Assembly (NCBI GenBank): GCA_023014335.1
Contig: JAECYW010000009.1
Coordinates: 1,364,001-1,428,000, forward strand
Direction of reading: 5' to 3'
Origin: Galerina marginata
Taxonomy: Eukaryota > Basidiomycota > Agaricomycetes > Agaricales > Galerinaceae
DNA: 64,000 bases
Below are positions 10,142-21,275 of the stretch, one piece after another (position 1 is the first letter of the stretch; the number at the start of each line of letters is the position of its first letter). The translations under genes and the position numbers were made by a program. The notes under the pieces were generated by a model, which worked only from the letters and a program-made list of their open reading frames with translations, searched no databases and was not told where the DNA came from.

Positions 10142-11284
10142 TCAAATACGCATTTTCTTATTATCTCTGTCTTCTTCGTCAGAGTAATCGTTGCGCTTCA
10201 GAGGCAAAGCCAAAGCATGTTGAACAACAGACCGACCATTGCGACCGGTGTGAGAGGCGGCCTAATCGTTGTCATCTTCAGCCCAATAACCACGATCTGA
10301 AAACGCACCTGTCGAAACCTATCGTCTAACAAAACGAGCGCACGAGCAGTCATGCAAACTTGATAATGACCGTATGTCTTTGTCGTGTGTGCCACAAACG
10401 AAAATCGTACTTCTACAATATCACCATTCTCAAAGACAATGGGATTCATGTCTTGCAGACTTTAATACAGATTAGCGTGGCTTGCGAGGTAGAATAAAAG
10501 CTTACCTCGCGTCATTATCCTTATCAACAGTGCGCTGGAAATATCGAACGCGATTGTCGGAGGTATGATGCATGTTCTGTGGCTGATACATTTCAAGCAC
10601 ACCTTTGGGATCAACGCCAGGACCAAACGGTACGCTTTCGCTGGTAGGCGTATCCTTTCGTTTGGAAAAGTAAGGGTTATACAACAAAATGCAGGTTCGA
10701 CCCTCGAATCGCAGAATCGTAGGCGCCGCGAAGGTGCAGCTGGGATAGCCCCGTCGAAACAAATCGACAACCTGATCGACGATAGGGAAGTAGTTGAAGA
10801 AAGGCGAATCGGATTTACAAGCCGTTAAATGGAAGGTCTGTCTCAGATACCCTACTTTATACTGCTCGCTAAAAGGGGACAGTTTCAACCCACGCCGTAA
10901 ACTGAATAAAGACTAACTCACTTCACGCGAGTCAAAGGAGGTAGGTAACTCTGACATAATATCCCCCTCACTCGAAAATCAACCTCTTCCATCTCTGTGG
11001 ACGACACAGACTTCAGACGGATCGAAGGAGGTTCCGACACCACAAACAACTCATAAGCATCAACCTAGTCATAAGTAAAACAAATGCCAAATAATATTGC
11101 GTTTAAAGCCGCACCTGAATATCCGTCAAATGCATGATGCGTCTTTCTGACCGACTCATAGGCGACTGAGCCAGAAACGTATCCAAGACGTCCGCTACAA
11201 GAAGGGGAAAATAAAATCAATATAGTGACGGTTAGCGGAAATGGCCAACTCACAAGCTTCTGCCCTGGGGTACGATTGATTCAT
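10142..11284 (-). CDS. GDIVEV-motif hypothetical protein, multi-copy Agaricomycete family
   Basis: Exon 1 runs from ATG 11284 to 11254. The following exons carry SDVLDTFLAQSPMSR, VDAYELFVVSEPPSIRL and VDFRVRGILCQSYLPPLTRV, then a long exon (VGYLRQTFHLTACKSDSPFF...RFEGRTCILLYNP...FGPGVDPKGVLEMYQP). The last exons carry NPIVFENGDIVEVRFSFVA and a tail with KRNDYSDEEDRDNKKMRI, ending at 10142. Each join is a GT-AG intron of about 47-66 nt and keeps frame. The family is widespread in Agaricomycetes and of unknown role (recollection). The repeated short hydrophobic strands suggest a beta-barrel-like fold. The acidic then basic tail may be a nuclear signal. The GDIV motif links it loosely to the small proteins at 2112-2711 and 5605-6156. 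Confidence 0.7.
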
Positions 11285-11615
11285 GGGGGGAAACGAAGAA
11301 TATGTGGCCTACAATTGGAAACGTTAAAGATGCCTTTAACCGACCGATTGGGGCTGGGCTCGAGGGACGCGATCTAAGATGCGCGGATGTGATCGGTTGC
11401 CTATGGCCTACCATGAAATCGATACACAGCCATGAAAAGAACCTTAGACGACCAAATTTTTATTCAAGACTAATATTTTCAGAAAAGGAAAAAATACAAA
11501 ACAGAAAGTCGACGACAGTAATTAGTGAGAAAGAAGAGGGAGGAGAGAGCCCTTCACAAAAAGGCTTGGGAAAGGGGTATCATTACGGTCTTGGATTTTA
11601 AAAAAAAAGGCACAC

Positions 11616-12493
11616 CTACATCCGCGCTCGACAGTGCTCGTGCCGTTGGAGATGGCACCATATACGGTGATCAACGTGATCTAACCACAGACGCGTGGAA
11701 CACAAAATATTGGGACATGGTACACTGTAAAACTGCAACATGGAGACGTAACGCTGAAGTTCCGTCGGACAGACAATCTGACGTATTCCTACCTCCCAAA
11801 AAACGTCGTCAAAATTGACTATTTGTGGACGTTGTGAAATCGACCGACGACGAAGCATGCGCTTGATCTGATAGGGGTAACAGTATGGAATTGGCCCATA
11901 GATTTCAAAAAAGGTCTCCACTGTAATGGCCGCTGAATCGCCCACACGTATGACATCAAATTTTTTTTTCGCAAAAAATGCCCGACATACCAACAGACGA
12001 ATGCATCGCAAGCCACGCTCAACGTTGGAGAACCAGAAGGTTATACGAGTGACATCGTGCCAACCCCGAGGCTCATGAATGAATAACGTATTAAGACGCC
12101 AATAAAATTCGAATCTGTTCATATTTCCCCTAATGATACCAAACCACGAGCGCTGAACCTGCCGAAATACACGTTGACGAAAGTCGCAACGACCAACAAA
12201 CAGAAACGAATATCGAGACAACACGACTTTATTTAACTGTTTTTCATGCCCTATCAAACGAAATACAGGTGTGTAATCACTATATGCAATATTCTCAACA
12301 TTATTCAAATACAAATCAGCGGTTACGCCGCGAGTCGAAATCGAGTTCGTGGAGGTCGTGGCTATCACTCCCAGGCAATTAGAAAACATCAGAAAACAAA
12401 TTTCACATACTCACCCGAACACGCTGTACGGCGCATTAGAGGCGGAGATGCACCAAGGACAAAATAAAGCAAGATAATAAGCACAATATTCAT
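11616..12493 (-). CDS. Hypothetical protein with N-terminal signal-like segment
   Basis: Exon 1 (12493-12415) begins MNIVLIILLYFVLGAS, a plausible signal peptide or membrane anchor. A 52-nt GT-AG intron (12362-12413) joins it in phase to a long exon ending at 11616; together they give 274 residues. The body is rich in aromatic and basic residues and has no domain I recognise. A second in-frame intron near the 3' end (donor in the segment coding FDDVFWE) is possible and would shorten the product. No neighbour gives a clue to function. An alternative frame starting at 12632 lacks a phase-compatible join and was not chosen. Confidence 0.45.
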
Positions 12494-12755
12494 TGCGGAT
12501 GAGGTCTAGGAACAAGAAAGAAGGACGCACGTCGAATATAAAGCAGAATTCATGGAACGTAAGCGACTTTAGGTCAAATGAGCGAGAAACATAAGCAACA
12601 TTAGGCAATGACAGTGTGATCGTCAGCGACATTACCAGAAAGGACCCTGAAATTCGAATAATCCCCTAAGTTTTGCCTTAGAAAGGTAGGAGGACCCTGA
12701 AATCATTACCATCTTAGGGCACTTAATATCCACGCCACCAAATCCTCGTATTCTA

Positions 12756-12795
12756 AAATAACGACTTCCCCTAAAGGGGACTCGTAATCTAGATG
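12756..12795 (+). repeat. Degenerate copy of a palindromic repeat
   Basis: The core reads ACTTCCCCTAAAGGGGACT with flanks AACG and CGTAAT. It resembles the clear copies at 19195-19230 and 25173-25207, especially the right flank ACTCGTAAT and the two central A residues between self-complementary arms. It lies exactly where homology of the next gene to its F-box paralogs begins. Chance resemblance is possible. Confidence 0.4.
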
Positions 12796-14156
12796 TTCTC
12801 GACCAGAAGACTGATTTTTGGAGAGACGAAATTTTAAGAAGAAGTTGCAATAGTATGCTCGAAATATCTGGGTCAATATCAGATGACAAACTCCAGGTTT
12901 ATAAGCCGGCAGACTTGTTTTTCTTTTCGATTCTCGACTCCCATTGGGCGCGCATCCGACATTTTAGAATCAGGATCCGCAAGAGTGTACCAACAGAGAC
13001 GGATTTATGGTCCCCTCTACTGCGCCCGGCTCCAAACCTCCACTCATTCTCTCTTAACCTCAATCGTGGTGTTCCGAGTCCGCTTTCCACTTCCACCATA
13101 CCGTTATTCTCCGACCACGCACCAAACCTATACCATTTCACTGCCGAATTCCTTCTCGTCAGTCTCACTGCACCTTGGCTCTGCCACCTTTGTACTCTCC
13201 ACTTGCCCTCCCATTTTTCTGTCTCCGCAGTCCTTTCTGCGCTCTACTCAATGAAGCGCCTGGAATCCCTTACAATAGATGGCTTTTCGACAGTCAAGCC
13301 TGATCACGCCTCTCCATCCTTGCCAGTGGTCATGCTTCCCCACTTAAAAAGTCTGATCGTGGAAGAAAAACGGCTACCACTAGGAATCCTAATCGATTTT
13401 CTGACACATGTCCACTATGCAGATCAGTGCGGTGTCAAATTCAACGGGATGGTCGACTCAATGTCGCCCACAAAATTACAGGACTTAGAGGCCTATTGCA
13501 CACTTTTCCCGAGTATCCTCCAACGCTACCTCTCTACACACACCATCTCGTCACTCGACTTCTACCTGACAACATTCATGTTCGACGTTTGGGACTGGGA
13601 TGAGCTTAAACTTGGCATCATCTTTAATGGGGCTTGGCTCCCTACAGATTATTACGAAGTATTTGCCTCTGTGCCGTCCAGCTATGACTTCTCATCAGTA
13701 ACAGACCTGAACCTGAGATTAGGCCCACCAAGCACTCCATGCCCGGTTGTAAGCCCAACCACGCTTTCCTCGTTCTCCGGTGTTACCAGCCTACATGCTG
13801 ACCTTGAAACCCTTCAAACAATCATTTTCATGCGACCTAGTAACCTTAATGGATCTACCTGTGCCGCCTTTCCGCTCCTCCAGGAAATTGTCCTCGAGGA
13901 CGCCGACCTCATAAATGCGGATGATGATACAACTCCAATTGCACATTGCATTTATGGACGAGTGGGAAGAGGAAAGCCAACATTCAAACTTGACCTAGGG
14001 CTTGCCTCTGATTGGTCATGGGGATTCAATGCCCACTTGGGGTCGGAGCTGGAGTCTCTCACTGGCCTCCGAGTCATTTGGTCAACTGACTCTGGCAAAC
14101 ACCTTGACTATATTTGCGGTTCAGGGGTCCCAGAGAGCATTCTTTCTCGAACGTAA
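12763..14156 (+). pseudogene. F-box/LRR family member lacking its F-box
   Basis: The open frame aligns with the paralogs at 15311-17002 and 19613-21275 from the segment WRDEILRRS (paralogs WRDEVL) to the end. LDSHWARIRHF matches LDQHWTRVQKL, APNLHSFSL matches APHLQTI, the THT motif is shared, and the C-terminus LTGLRVIWSTD...YICGSG matches LTGLVVKWTQD...YLCGIG. The first ATG in frame is at 12855. The F-box seen in both paralogs is missing, and an in-frame TAA lies just before 12763. The open frame over 430 codons suggests recent loss or use of the shorter start, so a truncated but expressed LRR protein is an alternative. Confidence 0.65.
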
Positions 14157-14332
14157 GACAACGGCCGATAGGTAGGAAAACACTTGAAGATTAATAACGA
14201 CATTGTAATACTTATATGATCTAGAGTAGGCTTGTTTTAATTTTTATGAAGGTGATGAGGTTTCGAATGGGACTACTGCTTCGCTTTCGCTTCAACTTTC
14301 CTCTTGTCTTACACGGTTCAGCATCTCCCCTC

Positions 14333-14415
14333 GTCCGCTTTCCCCTTCCGCCATACCATTATTCTCCGACCACGCACTAATGCTATACCATTTCACTGCC
14401 GAGTTCCTTCTCGTA
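14333..14415 (+). repeat. Displaced fragment of the F-box/LRR gene
   Basis: About 83 bp here matches 13077-13160 in the truncated F-box gene in the same orientation, with only a handful of substitutions (for example the shared stretch TATTCTCCGACCACGCAC). The match ends abruptly at the point where the antisense coding frame of the 14424-15013 gene begins, so two unrelated genes are joined here. Confidence 0.75.
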
Positions 14416-14423
14416 CTCGACGA

Positions 14424-15013
14424 CATCGTCAAGTCGGTCCAGTTCAACAGCGGGTTCGAGGAGCGTAGGACCGACCTCATGCAGGAACCTGTGTAAGGAC
14501 TCACGGAACTCGACATTGACGTCGGTGATCTGGTGCGTCTCAAGAAGGACCAGGATGGACTGAGCCGCGTCGTGGGCAGCCGTAGCGGAGGTAGACCCCG
14601 GGGAGACGCCAATCCAAATGGTAACAGGACCAACGGTTCTTTTCTCAGCCCCGCCTTGGTAGACCCTGAAACGAACGATGTCAATCGTCGTAAACTGAAT
14701 CTAGAAATCACACTTAGTAAACTCTACAATATGATGAGTACTAATTAACCTTGTGAGCGTCCAGAATCTTGACAACCTCCGGGCCCAAGTCGCGGCTCCA
14801 AACCTCTCCTAACGGATGGTTGTAAACTGGGCACAGCTCAACCAGACGGGCTTGGCCCTGATAGCCCTTGGCCGGGGACCACTGCTCCTTCCCCGTGCGG
14901 TAAACCAACACGGGCTTAGAAGGCAGGCCTGCATAGTAGTACCGAGCCTCCTGCTGTGAGACAGCGTGCGGGTCAGAAGTGGAAGAAGCGCTGGTCGAAG
15001 CGTCGTCGTTCAC
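14424..15013 (-). pseudogene. Truncated copy of a multi-copy Agaricomycete hypothetical family
   Basis: The upper exon (from about 15013 to 14742) encodes EARYYYAGLPSKPVLVYRTG and ends DAHK. A GT-AG intron joins FTTIDIVRFRV, then GPVTIWIGVSPGS and VNVEFRESLHRFLHEVGP. I recognise this as the N-terminal part of a large Agaricomycete family that usually continues for several hundred residues with a conserved GLSCRHVL block. Here it stops at about 14424, where an unrelated F-box gene fragment begins. The start is not an ATG (the frame opens at GTG 15013), so an upstream exon is missing or unresolved. Most likely a relic. Confidence 0.65.
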
Positions 15014-15310
15014 TGGATGAAGGTAAGTACAAGATATTTATAAAGAAACTGGGGACAGACTGGTATGATTTAAAATCGAGCTGAGAGATGAGAGTTACTC
15101 GACGAGAGTGACTGTCTCAACATATACCTCTTCCATGATCGAATTTATGCTCAACCTAAGACTCTCCTTTTTGTTGAGGGTTGACATGGACATTGCCGGG
15201 TTTTGGGGGGTACCGGAACCATAAGTAGGTAAACACTCCCACGATCGTCCCAGCAGTGAAGGTCATCCTCTGTACTTACTTGCTTATCCTTAATTCTTTC
15301 TCGATTTCAA

Positions 15311-17002
15311 ATGGTACATTTGAAATCCTCAGAACTGGTATATCTCTTTGATGAATCTATCTCATAGGCGGGTCGGAATGATTCATATCATGGGCTCGAG
15401 AGTCTGAAAGACACAGCCATCTCCCGACTGCACCCCGATCTCCTTTGGTTGATATTCATGATGAACTCGGAAATACCGCCTTCTACCCACCTTCATGAAC
15501 GTTTGGCGACAGCCTGCGCAACCTCTCAAGTTTGCCGCCAATGGCGAGAGATGGTCCTGCGATCTTCAGCGTTGTGGGGGAAACTTATCGATCTCGACCT
15601 GCTTCATCAGCCTAATTGGCGAGATGAAGTTCTATCTAGGACCGGAGACTCTTTGCTTTGGATCCAAGGAAAGGTTTCGCTGTCAAATTGTGAATTTTTC
15701 TTGACTCTCCTGGACCAGCACTGGACCCGAGTTCAAAAATTGGAAGTCTGCTGTACATTCAAAGTCTTCCTCAGTGGCTATCAAGACCTGGAGCCCTTAT
15801 ATCGACCAGCTCCCCATCTTCAGACGATCAAAATCTCGGTAGTATACAACAGAAAGCACAGTGAGAGTTCCTATCCCTCCGGCACCTTATTCTCAGACAC
15901 AGCCCCCAACCTTCGCGAATTTGGCGCTCCTGAGTTCATGTTTCGCCCCCGTGCCCCTTGGTTTTCCAACATTTGTAAAATGGCCTTCCCGTTTAACTTC
16001 GCCGTTCCAGATATATTCAATGTCCTGGAAATGATGCCACTACTTGAACATTTATCGGTGATACAAGCTGAGGCCCACAAATTAATCAACCCGGATGATC
16101 TGTTTTTCCCAACTCTTCCCCAAATCCTTCTACCCCGCCTTACCGAATTAAAAATGGATGGTCAAGTCCATTATTGTCTACCATTCCTGGCGTGTCTAAC
16201 GCCCGGGATTGGGTGTTCATTATTCGCCTCAATAACGCCACCGAGGGATGCACAGTGGGCTTTTAATAACCCAAGTTTCCCAACGCTACTGGACGCTACA
16301 TCTCAACATATGACAAAACACGTCCGGAACTACTTCACCACTCATACTATGACCCGGGCCACGCTTGAATGCTTTAGGTCCTGGGTCAAGTTCAGCGATA
16401 TCTCCGACCCTAATCGTGATGAGAACCTGTCCTGCCTTGTTGATGTCTTTAACCTGCAGAGGTTATCAATTGCTGTCCTCACCGCACTTGCTACACCATC
16501 CTTCATGAAATCTGTTGACATGCTGTTTCTAGAGATCCGCCAACTTCAACCCAATCTAATTCTACCTCTAATCTCTCTTTTACCTCTATTCCACTCTGTT
16601 GTGAATCTGGAAACCCATCACGAGGCTCTCAAGTACATCCTTGACTACTTCCCGGACTCCTCTTCTGTTTTCCCTGCCCTTCACACAATCACAGCCCATC
16701 ATGACAACACTCTCGACTACAAAACTCAACTCGCTTCCACGATATTCTCCTCCTTCATGAAAACAAGAAAAGATGCAGGATGTCCGGTCTCCGTGTTTGA
16801 TCTTACACAGCTCCCCATTCATCGTACCTGTGACATGGATTTACTAGAAGAGTTAACGGGCCTAGTGGTGAAATGGACGCAAGATGGCGAAGTCAGAGAG
16901 TATTTGTGTGGTATCGGGAGCCCTCATCAACTTAAATTCAGTCAGATATCGACGCCAACATACCCAGGGCTCGGGGATGAAGATAGTTCTGAGTTGGAAT
17001 AG
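15311..17002 (+). CDS. F-box/LRR-like protein (tandem copy 1)
   Basis: Exon 1 is only the initiator ATG (15311-15313). A 54-nt GT-AG intron (15314-15367) follows, then one long exon to 17002, giving about 545 residues. The N-terminus holds an F-box-like motif (ISRLHPDLLWLIFMM...HERLATACATSQVCRQWREM...LWGKLIDLD). The rest is an irregular leucine-rich array typical of basidiomycete F-box proteins. The likely role is substrate recognition by an SCF ubiquitin ligase. The start is supported by the paralog at 19613-21275, which has the same ATG-only first exon. The two genes share upstream and 3' flanking sequence, so they arose by tandem duplication. Confidence 0.8.
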
Positions 17003-18553
17003 GTTATTGTTATTATTAGAATTTAGGTCACATTTCTTCTGTGTCCCGCAGACATTTCGAATGCAGGCTGACCCGGTAGAACTAGCTTTGTAAGCCATTG
17101 CTTTGCATGGCATTTACGAGCCCTTCTCTTTTTAAATCTATTTTTCAAAAATAAGTTTCCATGTTTACGCGCTGGGTCTGATGGAATGGAATTTGGAATT
17201 TTAATTAGAGTAAATCAGCTGAATTATGAATATCAAAATTTGATTTTTGCTGATAACCCCTCAATGTAGTTGAATTGAGGTACGCAAGTCGGGGGCGGAG
17301 GGAGGGAGCATGGCGCACGAACAAGCGAAGCTGCTGTTATCGGAGGCGTTTTTGAAAACGCCTCTGGTAAGGCCAAAACGGGTTTTCTGATGGCAGTTAA
17401 GTCAACTTGGCTCCGGCTAATTCTGTAAATAACAGGTTTCCTGATTTATTTAGACATTCAAATGGTTACATCGTAAGGCCACAGAACAAAGAAATACTAC
17501 ATTTGTACTCCCAATTCCGAGATGACACTTGGAAGCCCAAGACAGTACCACCAAGAATTGGAAGTCAAAGTCGGCAGATCAAACCGGCGGGTGGAAACAA
17601 AGAGGCTGCAGAGGCGGAATTGGTGAGGAGCTTGAGGAGTCAGATATAGTGGTTGTACACGAGGGAACTGGGTGCAGTCATTGCTGGCGTGATCAAATGT
17701 TGTGAGTGAAGGCAATAATCGATTTCAAAGTCTCGGATAACTCATGGAATGTGGGCGAGAGATGGGATGCGTGCATGGGCTACACGGCAAGCTCATTGTT
17801 GAGAGGCTAAAAGTTGGGGGTGTCGAGCTTGATGCAGTATGGCGGACACGGAGATTGCTTGCCACATGAGGATGAGCATTTGCTTGGCTCTTCGTCGGCA
17901 TGTGCAATGAGTCGCGGGGTCGGTTACGTGCTGATAACGTCTACTTGATGACCTGCCAAACAAGGACGAGCGGATGCCTTGCTTTTCGTCGGCATGTTTG
18001 ATGAGTCGTGGGATCAGAGGTCATGCATGGGGTGACCATACACCGCAACATGTCTGCGTCTACGGTTTGTATGAGCAGGGAGGTAAATGGCAGATAAGGG
18101 GATGCGAATCGAGCCGTATGATTCGATTCACCTTGTAAGTAGAGTCGTACCTGCTTGTTTCTCTCTACTATGGCCTCCCCTCGTGCTCTTTGACCCCTCA
18201 TCTCCACCCTATGTATCCCCCGACCGGCCCACATCTCAAGGGAACTTGAAGAGGAGGGGCGCGCGGCATAGTCGACCTTTATCCCAAAGGTGTGGGGCTC
18301 GAAACAAGCCTGGTCCTGTGGGAATTTAGTCAGATAAAGTACTTAGAGAAGGAACGTGTATGTGGAAGTAAACCGACCGAACAAGTTTCAGGCTTCCGAT
18401 TGAGACTCTGAGAGACAGACAATGAGAGATGAGGGAGGGAAGACAGCACAGAGACGACGCGGGCATGGTTGAACGAATACTTGACGAACACCGACAAGCA
18501 CGGGCAAACTAAAAATAGCAATCGGCGTTTGCCGGAAAGTTGAGCGTTACACC
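17003..18553. other. Gene-free region with a degenerate direct repeat
   Basis: No supported gene. Two similar segments of about 55 bp lie at 17866-17921 and 17961-18014; both contain TTCGTCGGCATGT and ATGAGTCG. The 3' flank up to about 17121 (CATGGCATTTACGAG) is shared with the region after the second F-box copy (around 21490), marking the end of the duplicated unit. Confidence 0.5.
17343..17364. repeat. Perfect 22-nt palindrome
   Basis: Arms GAGGCGTTTT and AAAACGCCTC are separated by TG. It lies 340 bp downstream of the F-box gene stop, in otherwise gene-free DNA. It could form a cruciform, or a hairpin if transcribed; function unknown. Confidence 0.7.
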
Positions 18554-19160
18554 TAGTGCTGCCGCCACAGCGCAGTCAATGTGAAGCGACTGTGACTGCA
18601 CTGTGAGATTTCAAACTCAGTCACACTGCACAGCGCAACAAAGTGCATGGTGAAGCGCTGTGAAGTTCGCCTGGAGTTCGTCTGTCGTCATCGTCCTTTG
18701 AGCCCTTTCCCTTTGCTGGTCACTGTTGCCTGTTATAGGTTAGCCTGACTACACGTCGCTAGCCAAGAAACGCCTTCCACCGAATTCTAGGACATTCTGC
18801 GATGATGTCATGTACGGGTGTCGGTCAAGCGTCGGTGTCAGGGTCGTTGCAGGGACTCTCAGCGTCGTCTGCACTCTGGGTGCGATTTTGGGTAACCTAA
18901 CCAGCCTACTGCTTAGCTCAAACGCGCTTCAACAGCTAAATTGTATTCCTTTGCACTATCCCTTCATTATCTAGCTGCAGTGTTGAGTACGCGCTCAAAA
19001 ATGTTGTTCAGTGTCGCAGGAATTAAATTTAGAACGATTTATAAGCAGATCCCGTTGAACTTCACAGCTCTTCACAGCACACTGTGATCACAGTGAAGCG
19101 TGTCACAGCCCCACCCAAAACCACTTCACTGGCACTGTACTGCACTCTGCGGCAGCACTA
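18554..19160. mobile_element. hAT-like non-autonomous transposon (MITE), 607 bp
   Basis: Both ends begin TAGTGCTGCCGC read inward (18554 rightward, 19160 leftward), and partial inversion continues beyond. The element is bounded by the 8-bp duplication GTTACACC at 18546-18553 and 19161-19168. An 8-bp target duplication and termini fitting the YARNG start are hallmarks of the hAT superfamily. The subterminal regions are full of short CACTG/CACAG/TGTGA motifs in both orientations, as expected for transposase binding sites. No transposase frame is present, so movement would need an enzyme supplied from elsewhere. It sits between the two tandem F-box genes. Confidence 0.88.
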
Positions 19161-19194
19161 GTTACACCCGCCAAATTTTTGGTGGGTTCAGATC

Positions 19195-19230
19195 GATAAA
19201 AGAACGAGTCCTATAAATAGGACTCGTAAC
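19195..19230 (+). repeat. Palindromic repeat, copy 1
   Basis: Perfect 11-bp arms ACGAGTCCTAT and ATAGGACTCGT flank AA, preceded by GATAAAAGA. A copy with one substitution lies at 25173-25207. The centre reads CTATAAATAG, a TATA-like core. Copy 1 is 27 bp beyond the MITE target duplication and about 380 bp upstream of the second F-box gene. Confidence 0.75.
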
Positions 19231-19612
19231 CAGTGATGTTCCTTGGAACAACAACGCCACAAGTCGGACAAACTGTACCAGCTTTTCTACTACCCAAAAT
19301 TTGGTAAAATGATGGTTTCCATATAGGGGTCCTCGTCAGTAAAATAAACTCTTCCACGTCCTCCAATTCCGGTGATATGAATCGAATTTTTCTTGTTTCT
19401 CTCTAAGGAAAACAAGACCAAAACTACGATAATTACCAGTATCATTATTGCATACAGTGGCTGCTATGACTGATGGCACAAACACTGCCACGATCATCCC
19501 AGCAATGACCTCTTGAGTCTTCCTTCCGTGTCCTTCCGTGCTCTCGATCCTCCACCTCCTCGACATTGGGTTCTTTCTTAGCGCTTATCCTTCATTCCTT
19601 TCGTGACGTCAA

Positions 19613-21275
19613 ATGGTATCTTTGAACCCTCAAACATGGAATACCTCTTGATGAATTTATCTGATAGGCAGACTGGGACGATTCCAGCCACTTGAATGGG
19701 CTTAAGAGTTCGAAAGATGCAGCCATCTCCCGACTGCACCCCGATCTCCTTTGGTTTATATTCGGGATGAACTCTGAAATACCGCCTTCTACGGATTTTC
19801 ATGAACGTTTGGCGACAGCCCGCGCAACTTCTCAAGTCTGCCGCCAATGGCGAGAGGTCATCCTTCGATCTTCAGCCTTGTGGGGAAGGCTTATCGACCT
19901 CGACCTGCTTCATCAACCTAACTGGCGAGATGAGGTTTTAGCTAGGACCGGAAATTCTTTGCTTTGGATCCAGGGAACTATTTCGTTGTACAATCGTGAA
20001 TTTTTCTTCACTCTCCTGGACCAGCACTGGACCCGAGTTCAAAAACTGGAAGTCAACGAAGTATCGGGAATCCACGACAGAAACCTTCATGTCTGGGAGG
20101 CTTTATACCGACCAGCTCGCCATCTTCAGACGATCAGAATTTCATTAGGACACAACGATCAGGAATCCTATCCCTCTGGCACATTATTCTCAGACGCAGC
20201 CCCCACCCTTCGCGAGTTCAGCGCCTCTGCGTTCAGGTTTGACCCTTGTGCTCCCTGGCTCTCAGGTATCTGTAATATGACCTTCGCACATCATTTTACC
20301 ATTCCAGAAATATTCGAAGCACTAGGCATGATGCCTCTACTTGAATGTCTATCGATACGAAGTGGGCCACGCCAATGGCAATTGATTAATCCAGACAACA
20401 CGATTTTCCCGGATCTTTCACAAATCCTTCTACCCCGCCTCACCAAATTAACTCTGATAGGCAAAATCCATGTTTGCCTACCATTTTTGGCATGCTTAGC
20501 ACCGCGGACTGGATGTTCATTGCTCGCTACAATATCGCCAATGAGGGAAGCACAGTCGGATCCCAATATCCCAACGTTACTGGAGGCCACATCTCGGCAT
20601 ATGGTGAAATACTTACGGAACTACTTCACCACTCATACTATGACCCGGGCTTCGCTTGAATGCTCTACCTTCTGGGTCGAATTTTGCGATATCTCCGACC
20701 CTAATCCAGACGAGAGCCCGTCTTACGTCGTTGAAATCTATGACTCGCAGGGGCTATCAATGGCCCTCCTCACTGAACTTGCGACACCGTCCTTCATGAC
20801 CTCCGTTGAAATGCTGCATCTGGATATCAGCCTAGTTCAAACTTATTTAAATCAACCTCTAACCTCACTTTTACCTTTACTGCACTCTGTTGTGAACCTG
20901 GAAACCAATGATGACGCTCTCAAGTTCATCCTCAAGCACTTCCTGTACCCCTTTTCTCTCTTCCCTGTGCTTCACACAATCACAGCCCATCGTATCAACA
21001 ATCTTGAGCACTCGTCTCAATACCCCTCCGGCGTATTCTTCTTCTTCATGAAAAAGAGGAAAGATGCAGGGTTTCCAGTTTCCGTGTTCGATCTTACAAA
21101 GTTTCCAATCCGCCGCTCCTACGATATGGATTTCCTAGAAGAGCTAACCGGCCTAGTGGTAAGATGGATACAAGATGACGCAGTCAGGGAGTATTTATGT
21201 GGTAGCGGGAGTCCCCATCAACTTCAGTTCAGTCGGATATTGAGAATGTCGGAGGATGACAATAGTGCTGAATAG
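19613..21275 (+). CDS. F-box/LRR-like protein (tandem copy 2)
   Basis: ATG-only exon 19613-19615, 52-nt intron 19616-19667, then one exon to 21275, giving about 536 residues. The F-box (ISRLHPDLLWFIFGM...QVCRQWREVILRS..LWGRLIDLD) and the whole leucine-rich body align closely with 15311-17002. They share the blocks THTMTRA, VFDLT and LLEELTGLVV/FLEELTGLVV. Differences are scattered and there are no internal stops, so both copies look functional. The likely role is an SCF substrate adaptor of unknown specificity. It shares 5' and 3' flanks with copy 1. Confidence 0.8.

Noticed and set aside
12632..12889. Minus-strand frame of 85 codons opposite the truncated F-box gene
   Set aside because: It overlaps the start of the LRR frame and the palindrome and has no homology; treated as chance.
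14533..14748. Plus-strand frame of 71 codons
   Set aside because: It lies antisense to the coding exon of the 14424-15013 gene, whose FTTIDIVRF...WIGV motif is convincing.
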